Assembly (NCBI GenBank): GCA_903861445.1
Contig: CAIOUK010000103.1
Location: 1-20,395 of the forward strand
Origin: an uncultured Verrucomicrobia subdivision 3 bacterium
GTDB taxonomy: Bacteria > Verrucomicrobiota > Verrucomicrobiia > Limisphaerales > UBA11358
DNA length: 20,395 bases
Direction: 5' to 3'
This document shows, piece after piece, positions 7,769-13,330 of this stretch (position 1 is the stretch's first letter; each line of letters begins with the position of its first letter). The notes beneath the pieces are model-generated. The model worked only from the letters and a program-made list of their open reading frames with translations. It was not told the origin of the DNA and ran no database searches. The translations under genes were made by a program, and so were the position numbers.

Positions 7769-7819
7769 GTTGAAAGGCGCAGCTGTCTGTTAGCTACGCC
7801 GCAGCGTCGGCAATTCAAC
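7769..7819 (+). ncRNA. candidate structured RNA element in the intergenic region
   Basis: GTTGAA (7769-7774) can pair with TTCAAC (7814-7819). Inside it, GGCG-c-AGCT (7776-7784) pairs with AGCT-a-CGCC (7792-7800) across a 7-base loop. The result is a nested stem-loop in a region with no gene. I do not recognise a known riboswitch or small-RNA family. It could be a trailer structure of the respiratory operon or a leader of the downstream esterase gene. The call rests only on pairing seen by eye. Confidence 0.3.
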
Positions 7820-8024
7820 CTCCTAGCCATCGGTGCCAGCAATCGGGGGGAATGTCCACAGGATGAGACTTTACCCAACTAACTATCTGCCGCATCCGCT
7901 TTTATTTCGTAAGCAAGATTATCTAATCGGCAGAGGGCGTAACGTTTGTTTCCAAAACAGTTTCTTTATATTGTAAACGCAAAGACGTAACCATTACCTA
8001 ATTGGTTCCGTCTGAACCCTGAAT

Positions 8025-9650
8025 ATGACCCTCAAAAACATATCGACCTTACTGGCCATGGTTTTCGTTGCCGCGCGCTTGAACGCTGCGGACGAAGTCG
8101 CGTCACCGTCCGGTGGCGGGAAGAAGCTGTTAGTTTTTGTCCTGGCCGGGCAGTCGAATATGCAAGGGCACAGCGATGTGTCCACCCTGGCCTACCTGCC
8201 CAAGCCCGCGTATGTGCCGACCAAGGAGGAATGGGCGGTGATGACCGGCGGCCTGGTTCGCGAAATCCGGCTCAAGTCCGAGGCCTCCATCCGCGATGAA
8301 TTGCTCAAAGACCCGGCTAACGCAAAACTTCCCAAAGCGGAATTTGGCGCCTTGGTTCAGAAAGCCTTAAACGCGGAGGTGGAGAAGGCGCGCAACGAAC
8401 GTTACGAGAATTTCAAGCAACGGCAGACCGACCCCGTGCGCGCGGCCCGCGACCGGGAATTGGCCGCGATTTTCACCCCCAACCTGACGGATCAGAAAGT
8501 CCTCGATACCATCGCCGCCACCAAAAACATGAGAAATGCGCGGGAGTTGGCGAACGCCTGGCAAACCCGGCTGAATCTTCCAGTCGGCAAGCACACTTTT
8601 ATTGCCGCCTATGGCGGCGTGAATCGGGACGTTGAACCCGGCCTTGCTACCGGCCCGCTGAGCACTGGCTACGGTGCCGGTCCGTCCGCCATCGGGCCGG
8701 AATATGCGTTCGGCATCATGCTGGAAAAAAGTCTGAACCAGCCAATTTTGATCATCAAAACCGCTTGGGGCGGCAAGTCGCTCCATTACGATTTTCGTCC
8801 GCCATCTGCCGGGCCTTTTGAGTTGAACGCGAGCCAAAAAGAACAAGTGCAACAATGGCAGGCCAAAAAGGCGGCGTGGGACAAATATATTGCCGACGGT
8901 GGAACTCCCGCCGTGATGGAACAGAAGCAAAAGGACATCAAGTCGTTCGATACCCAGAAGCGGAAATTGCAGGATGAGATCCGGAAATTGTCCAAGGAAG
9001 AGCAGTCGGTGCAAAAGCAAAAAATTGCGGATTTAAGCGCGAAGATCAAGGAACTCAATCAATCGCTCATCGCCCCGCCGGGCAAAGCGCCTGCCTATGA
9101 TAAGGCCGGTTTCTATTGGAATGAGATGATCGGTTTCGTCCACAAAGTCCTGGCGGATCCGAAGGCCTATCATCCGGAATACGATCCGAAGGCCGGCTTT
9201 GAAGTGGCCGGAGCCTTGTGGTTTCAAGGATTCAACGATCAGTTTTCCCCCGAGTTTTACGGCAACTACAGCAACAACATGGTGCATTTTATTCAAGACC
9301 TGCGGCAAGAGGTCAAACAACCGAAGATGCCGTTTGTGATCGGCGTGTTAGGCACCGACGCCTTCCCCGCAGGTGCCATGGCCAACAATGTTTCCAAGGC
9401 CCAGCGCGCGGCGGCCACAACCCCGGAACTGGCTGGCACCGTAGCGGCCGTCGAAAGCTGGCCGCTGACGACGCCGGAAGTTGGGCTTTGGCGAACGCCC
9501 AAAGCCGGTGGCAAAGAAGCCAAATCCTCGCAGGAGTGGCCGTTGTATGGCAGCAATCTGGGCTACCACTACGATGGCAGCGGCCGCTTCTTCATCCGGT
9601 TCGGCGACGAATGCGCCACCGCCATGCTCAATCTTATGGGCAAGAAATAA
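8025..9650 (+). CDS. secreted SASA-family (sialate O-acetylesterase-like) protein
   Basis: 541-aa secreted protein of the SASA/carbohydrate-esterase (SGNH-like) family, which removes acetyl groups from sugars or polysaccharides. The signal peptide is residues 1-21, with a likely cut at LNA-AD. The nucleophile block is G42-Q-S44-N-M. 'AWGGKSLHYDFRP' follows mid-protein, then W399-F-Q-G-F-N-D405 (usually W-x-Q-G-E-x-D). The catalytic histidine is probably H515 in 'LGYHYDGSG'. Two charged, helical insertions, about 75-190 and 270-350, make it much longer than a minimal domain; the second has coiled-coil character ('EEQSVQKQKIADLSAKIKEL'). It stands alone, converging on queG with only 15 bases between stop codons. 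Substrate unknown. Confidence 0.85.
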   Translation: MTLKNISTLLAMVFVAARLNAADEVASPSGGGKKLLVFVLAGQSNMQGHSDVSTLAYLPKPAYVPTKEEWAVMTGGLVREIRLKSEASIRDELLKDPANAKLPKAEFGALVQKALNAEVEKARNERYENFKQRQTDPVRAARDRELAAIFTPNLTDQKVLDTIAATKNMRNARELANAWQTRLNLPVGKHTFIAAYGGVNRDVEPGLATGPLSTGYGAGPSAIGPEYAFGIMLEKSLNQPILIIKTAWGGKSLHYDFRPPSAGPFELNASQKEQVQQWQAKKAAWDKYIADGGTPAVMEQKQKDIKSFDTQKRKLQDEIRKLSKEEQSVQKQKIADLSAKIKELNQSLIAPPGKAPAYDKAGFYWNEMIGFVHKVLADPKAYHPEYDPKAGFEVAGALWFQGFNDQFSPEFYGNYSNNMVHFIQDLRQEVKQPKMPFVIGVLGTDAFPAGAMANNVSKAQRAAATTPELAGTVAAVESWPLTTPEVGLWRTPKAGGKEAKSSQEWPLYGSNLGYHYDGSGRFFIRFGDECATAMLNLMGKK

Positions 9651-9665
9651 CTGGCCGGGCCCGCT

Positions 9666-10709
9666 CTAGGACAAAATCTGCTGCATCGCCCAACGCGCGT
9701 GTTCGGCGATCAATGGCTCTTGGTCGTGCGCGGCTTGTTCCAGATCCGGCAGCGCGGTTTTATCCCCGACATTTCCCAGCGCCACGCAGACGTTGCGTAA
9801 GAATCCGCGCCGTTTTGTCCGCAGCATGGGCGTGCCGGCAAAATGGGATTTGAAACCGGCGTCATCTAGCCGCAGCAATTCCAGTAAGTCCGGCACGGCC
9901 AAATCTGTCCGCGTGTGCGGCTTCATCAAGTTCCCCTCGCGCGCAAATTTATTCCACGGACAAACGGCCAGGCAATCGTCACAGCCGTAGATGCGGTTGC
10001 CGATGAGCGGGCGCAGTTCGACGGGAATCGAGCCTTTCAATTCAATCGTCAGATAGGAAATGCACTTACGCGCATCGAGTTGAAACGGCGCGGTGATGGC
10101 GTTGGTCGGGCAGGCGCTGATGCAACGAGAGCAACTACCGCAATGGTTTTTCTCCGGCGCGTCCGGTTCCAATTCGAGCGTCGTCAAAATTTCCGCGAGA
10201 AAAATCCAGTTGCCGAGCCGGCGGCTGATGACGTTGGTGTGCTTCCCTACAAAGCCTATGCCCGCGCGCTGCGCAAAATCACGTTCCAAAATCGGCCCGG
10301 TGTCCACATACCAGAGCGATTTACAATTCGCGCCGCCAAGTTCATCCGCAAATTTTGTGAGTGTTTTCAGTTTTTCCGCCAGCACATCGTGGTAATCGGC
10401 GAACTGTGCGTAACGGGCGATGATGCCGGAAAAGTGCTGAGTGTTGAGTGCTGAGTCTTGAGCCGCCGCCAGTTTCTTGTCACTCGTCGCATAGCTGATG
10501 GCGAGGCAGACGACGGATTTTGCACCGGGCAAAATTTTCTGCGGGTCAACGCGTTTTTCCGCGTTGCGTTCCAGCCAGGCCATTTCGCCGTGGCTTTTTT
10601 GCGCGATCCAGTCCGCGAATTTTTCCGCGCTGGCGGGCGGCGCGGCGGTGGTGATGCGGCAGTCGTCAAAGCCCAGTTCCGCCGCGCGTTGACGGATGGC
10701 GGCTTTCAT
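9666..10709 (-). CDS. queG: epoxyqueuosine reductase QueG
   Basis: Cytoplasmic cobalamin- and iron-sulfur-dependent enzyme that reduces epoxyqueuosine to queuosine in tRNA, the last step of queuosine synthesis. At 347 aa it is of normal length. The key catalytic Asp is D136 in 'YVDTGPILERDFA'. Two [4Fe-4S] clusters are marked by C190-G-S-C193-S-R-C196-I-S-A-C200-P, C216, and C243-D-D-C246-L-A-V-C250-P. The C-terminus (about 295-347) looks like a HEAT-type RNA-binding repeat. A Gln/Ala/Asn-rich insert at about 80-94, before 'IIARYAQFADYHDVL', is encoded by a tandem heptanucleotide repeat. Its start overlaps the aroK stop by 4 bases, so it is translationally coupled to aroK. Confidence 0.95.
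   Translation of the reverse strand: MKAAIRQRAAELGFDDCRITTAAPPASAEKFADWIAQKSHGEMAWLERNAEKRVDPQKILPGAKSVVCLAISYATSDKKLAAAQDSALNTQHFSGIIARYAQFADYHDVLAEKLKTLTKFADELGGANCKSLWYVDTGPILERDFAQRAGIGFVGKHTNVISRRLGNWIFLAEILTTLELEPDAPEKNHCGSCSRCISACPTNAITAPFQLDARKCISYLTIELKGSIPVELRPLIGNRIYGCDDCLAVCPWNKFAREGNLMKPHTRTDLAVPDLLELLRLDDAGFKSHFAGTPMLRTKRRGFLRNVCVALGNVGDKTALPDLEQAAHDQEPLIAEHARWAMQQILS
10434..10461. repeat. tandem heptanucleotide repeat (4 copies) inside queG
   Basis: On the plus strand, four consecutive 7-mers: GTGCTGA, GTGTTGA, GTGCTGA, GTCTTGA. They encode part of a non-conserved loop in QueG ('AAQDSALNTQHF' region). At 28 bases the array is not a multiple of three, so a gain or loss of one unit would shift the frame. 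Confidence 0.85.
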
Positions 10710-11245
10710 CTGGGCTGACGCGTGGCGAGTTTGAACTGCAAGGTGATTTGCTGCGCGGCCTCGCGGACGGAGCGGAGGTCGGTATTGATGAGCACGTCGG
10801 CCTGTTTGTAAAACGGTTCGCGGACGGCCAGCAGTTCGCGGATTTTTTTCTGCGGGTCGGCATCGTGGAGCAGGGGGCGGTGCGACTGGTTGCGGACACG
10901 CTCCCAGATTTTTTCCGGCGAGGCCCAGAGGCAGACCACGAGTGCAAACAATTTTAAGGCGGCAAGGTTTTCGGCATTGGTTGGCAGTCCGCCGCCGGTG
11001 GCAATGACGGTTTTTTCCCGGCTGGAAAGCTCCTGCACAACCTGTTTTTCCAGTGCGCGGAAGGCGGGTTCGCCGTCTTTGGTGAAAATATCCGCGATGG
11101 TGCGGCCGGTGCGTGACTGGATGAATTCGTCGGTGTCGAGAAATTCAAAGCCGAGATGGTCCGCCACCTGCCGGCCCACGGAGGTTTTCCCTGTGCCCAT
11201 GAAGCCGATGAGCGCAAGGTTGGTGGGGTGACGGCCGATTTGCAT
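10706..11245 (-). CDS. aroK: shikimate kinase
   Basis: Phosphorylates shikimate at the 3-hydroxyl with ATP, a cytoplasmic step toward chorismate and aromatic amino acids. At 179 aa it is the usual size. The P-loop is 'GFMGTGKTS' (14-22). The shikimate-binding motif is 'DTDEF' (37-41). 'GEPAFRALE' (58-66) carries the conserved Arg and Glu, and 'ATGGGLPT' (82-89) is the second substrate loop. The LID arginine is in 'HRPLL' (about 121-125). It shares a 4-base overlap with queG downstream and is divergent from maf, with 84 bases between the two starts. Confidence 0.95.
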   Translation of the reverse strand: MQIGRHPTNLALIGFMGTGKTSVGRQVADHLGFEFLDTDEFIQSRTGRTIADIFTKDGEPAFRALEKQVVQELSSREKTVIATGGGLPTNAENLAALKLFALVVCLWASPEKIWERVRNQSHRPLLHDADPQKKIRELLAVREPFYKQADVLINTDLRSVREAAQQITLQFKLATRQPR

Positions 11246-11281
11246 GGTGAAGAATTAACGAAAAAAAACCTTGGACGCACG

Positions 11282-11330
11282 TCTCATTTTTCCCGCACTC
11301 GACAGGCTGCTGGATTCTGCTAAAATGAGA
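11282..11330. promoter_or_regulatory. divergent aroK/maf promoter region with inverted repeat
   Basis: TCTCATTTT (11282-11290) and AAAATGAGA (11322-11330) form a perfect 9-base inverted repeat 31 bases apart. Between and overlapping them lies a good sigma-70-like promoter toward maf: TCGACA (11299-11304), a 16-base spacer, TAAAAT (11321-11326). The predicted transcript start would fall at about 11333, essentially on the maf start codon. The repeat could be an operator for both divergent genes. Confidence 0.5.
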
Positions 11331-11908
11331 TGGTGAAATTGCCGCCGCTCATTTTGGCTTCGGCCTCACCGCGCCGTGCGGAGTTGTTGCAACTGCTGCC
11401 GGTGAAGTTTCGGGTGCTGCCCGGCCACGCGCCCGAAGTAGCTCACGAACATCTCACTCCGCTGGAAGTCTGCCAGCTCAACGCCCATCGCAAGGCGCGC
11501 GTGATTGCCAAGCAAATTCCCGATGCGCTGGTGCTGGCGGCGGACACGCTAGTGTTCCTCGACAATGAAATTCTCGGCAAGCCGCGTAATCTTGCCGACG
11601 CGCGGCGAATGATTGGTCGGCTGCAAGGGCGGCATCATCAGGTGGTCACCGGCGTCTGCCTCCTGCATCTGCGCCGCCATCGCGAAAGGATTTTTGCCGT
11701 GAGCACGGATGTCCTGTTTCATCCGCTGAACGCGCGGCAGATCCGTGATTACCTGGCCGCCATTCATCCGCTGGACAAAGCAGGTGCCTATGCCATCCAG
11801 GATTCGGGCGAAAAAATCATTTCCGAAATCTCCGGCTCCTACAGCAACGTCGTCGGCCTGCCGGTGGAAAAACTGCGTGAAGAACTGGTCGCGTGGGGCG
11901 AAGGCTGA
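11330..11908 (+). CDS. maf: Maf-family nucleoside triphosphate pyrophosphatase
   Basis: House-cleaning pyrophosphatase that hydrolyses dTTP/UTP or modified nucleotides to monophosphates. Early work linked this family to septum formation. 192 aa. Motifs are S11-A-S-P-R-R16, the catalytic base D72 in 'AADT', K84 in 'LGKPRN', 'Q...VTGV' (about 104-109), 'DKAGAYAIQ' (149-157) and 'GSYSNVVGLP' (169-178), the pattern of the YhdE-type dTTP/UTP subgroup. No Shine-Dalgarno is visible. A promoter -10 (TAAAAT) ends 3 bases before the ATG, and an in-frame GTG immediately follows it (11333), so a leaderless transcript starting at the GTG is plausible. Probably first gene of a short operon with the YhbY-like gene. 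Confidence 0.93.
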   Translation: MVKLPPLILASASPRRAELLQLLPVKFRVLPGHAPEVAHEHLTPLEVCQLNAHRKARVIAKQIPDALVLAADTLVFLDNEILGKPRNLADARRMIGRLQGRHHQVVTGVCLLHLRRHRERIFAVSTDVLFHPLNARQIRDYLAAIHPLDKAGAYAIQDSGEKIISEISGSYSNVVGLPVEKLREELVAWGEG

Positions 11909-11952
11909 TTCGCCGCTGGCCATTTCGCTGAAAAATCTTAAACTGCGCGCTC

Positions 11953-12246
11953 ATGCTCGAACCATTGGCCAATCAACAAATCCGCAAATTCAAGGCGGCG
12001 GCGCAACTTCTGGAACCCAGCCTCAAGGTCGGCAAGGCTGGCTTGAGCGATGGCTTCATCCGCACCGTTTCCGCTGAGTTAGAACGGCACGAATTGGTCA
12101 AGATCAAGTTCGCCGAGTTCAAGGAAGAGAAGAAAACGCTCGCACCGTTGCTCGCGGAAAAGACCGGCAGCCACCTCGTCATGCGCGTGGGCAACGTCAT
12201 GGTGCTGCACCGGCCCAAGCCTGTGCCCGCCGAATCGGCTGCTTGA
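11953..12246 (+). CDS. yhbY: YhbY-type CRM-domain RNA-binding protein
   Basis: 97-aa protein that is essentially one CRM (CRS1-YhbY) domain, a fold that binds rRNA and acts in large-subunit ribosome assembly. Visible signatures are 'LKVGKAGLSDGFIRTVSAELERHELVKIKF' (about 24-53, containing a divergent form of the usual GxxG loop, G-K-A-G), and 'TGSHLVMRVGNVMVLHRPKP' near the C-terminus. It lies 44 bases after maf and 10 bases before the beta-propeller gene, all in the same direction. Family assignment is confident; the precise ribosomal step is by analogy with E. coli YhbY. Confidence 0.9.
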   Translation: MLEPLANQQIRKFKAAAQLLEPSLKVGKAGLSDGFIRTVSAELERHELVKIKFAEFKEEKKTLAPLLAEKTGSHLVMRVGNVMVLHRPKPVPAESAA

Positions 12247-12256
12247 TTCTGCGTTT

Positions 12257-13294
12257 ATGAATAAAATGCTACTGCCGCTTTTGTTCTGCCTCGCGCTCGC
12301 GATGGTGGGGCGCGCGGCGGAACCCTATCATTTTATCAGGGAAATTCCCGTGGGTGGCGCGGGCGGCTGGGATTATTTATCGGTGGATGCGGCGGCGCAG
12401 CGGCTTTACGTTTCGCACGGCGATAAAGTCGTTGTTATCGAACTAGCGACTGGCGCTCTCAGTCTGGCGACGGACGCCATCATCGGCGAAATCAGCAATA
12501 CGCCCGGCGTTCACGGTATTGCGCTGGCGCCGGAACTTGGACGCGGTCTCGTCACTTGCGGCAAGGAAGACAAGGCCGCGCTGGTTGACCTGAAAACTTT
12601 TCAGATCATTGCCAAGGTGGACACCGGCACCAATCCCGATGCCATGCTTTACGAGCCGGGCCGGCAGGAATTTTACACCTTCAACGGTCGCGGCGAGTCG
12701 GCGACGGTAATTGCGGCGAAAACTGGAAAAGCGGTGGTAACCATTCCGCTGGGCGGCAAGCCGGAATTTGCCCAAGCAGATTCCAAGGCGGGGCAAATCT
12801 ACGTCAACCTCGAAGATAAAAACGAACTGCTCGTGATTGACGCCAAAACTCATTCCGTGAAATACCGCTGGCCGATTGCACCCGGCGCGGAAGCCACCGG
12901 TCTGGCCTTTGATGAGAAAAACCATCGGCTGTTTCTCGGCTGCCACAATAATTTAATAGTCATGATGGACAGTAGCAGCGGTAAAGTTCTTGCCACCGTG
13001 CCGATTGGTGCCGGCGTGGATGCGACTGCCTTTGACCCGGAAACGCAATTGGTCTTCGCTTCCTGCGGTGACGGCACGGTGACGATTGCGCACGAAGATG
13101 CGCCGGACAAATTGACCGTGATGCAAATGTTGCCGACGGAAAAAGGCGCGCGCACGATGGCGCTGAATCCCGTCACGCATCGGATTTACCTGCCGTCGGC
13201 CAAATTTGCCGCGCCCGCGCCCGGCGAGCGGCGTGGCCAAATCATTCCTGGCACTTTCAAAATTCTGGTTTACGGGCCGGGTAACTGCGGCTAA
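12257..13294 (+). CDS. secreted YncE/YVTN-type beta-propeller protein
   Basis: 345-aa exported protein with a clear signal peptide (about 1-20, cut near GRA-AE). The rest is a series of beta-propeller blades of the YncE/YVTN kind: 'GGWDYLSVDAAAQRLYVSHGDKVVVIELATG', '...GIALAPELGRGLVTCGKEDKAALVDLKT', 'TNPDAMLYEPGRQEFYTFNG', 'ATGLAFDEKNHRLFLGCHNNLIVMMDSSSGKVLATVPIG' and 'GARTMALNPVTHRIYLPSAKF', about six to seven repeats. Such proteins are extracytoplasmic; no enzyme motif is visible, so the function is unknown. It is the last gene before an intrinsic terminator and may be co-transcribed with yhbY. Confidence 0.85.
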   Translation: MNKMLLPLLFCLALAMVGRAAEPYHFIREIPVGGAGGWDYLSVDAAAQRLYVSHGDKVVVIELATGALSLATDAIIGEISNTPGVHGIALAPELGRGLVTCGKEDKAALVDLKTFQIIAKVDTGTNPDAMLYEPGRQEFYTFNGRGESATVIAAKTGKAVVTIPLGGKPEFAQADSKAGQIYVNLEDKNELLVIDAKTHSVKYRWPIAPGAEATGLAFDEKNHRLFLGCHNNLIVMMDSSSGKVLATVPIGAGVDATAFDPETQLVFASCGDGTVTIAHEDAPDKLTVMQMLPTEKGARTMALNPVTHRIYLPSAKFAAPAPGERRGQIIPGTFKILVYGPGNCG

Positions 13295-13295
13295 T

Positions 13296-13323
13296 TGCCA
13301 CGATGGCTGGCATTTTTATTTTC
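13296..13323 (+). terminator. intrinsic terminator after the beta-propeller gene
   Basis: Stem TGCCA (13296-13300) / TGGCA (13308-13312) with a 7-base loop, followed directly by TTTTTATTTT. It begins one base after the stop codon and is placed to stop transcription from the plus strand before it runs into the minus-strand glycosidase-like gene ending at 13331. Confidence 0.75.
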
Positions 13324-13330
13324 AAACAGC

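Larger units (their letters stand above)
7726..8024. other. 299-bp non-coding interval between the respiratory operon and the esterase-like gene
   Basis: No credible gene in either strand. It holds the palindrome at 7737-7750, the nested stem at 7769-7819, and a G-run with flanking CAATCGGG at 7840-7850. A weak sigma-70-like promoter is possible: TTGTTT at 7946-7951, a 15-base spacer, and TATATT at 7967-7972. The pair AACCA/TGGTT near 7988-8006 could form a small hairpin close to the next start codon. The promoter spacing is short, so confidence in it is low. Confidence 0.5.

Noticed and set aside
9218..9853. 211-codon frame overlapping the esterase gene and queG
   Set aside because: Different frame from the esterase, Arg-rich, runs through the end of queG in antisense; a shadow.
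10434..10461. CRISPR array
   Set aside because: The units are contiguous 7-mers without spacers and lie inside queG.
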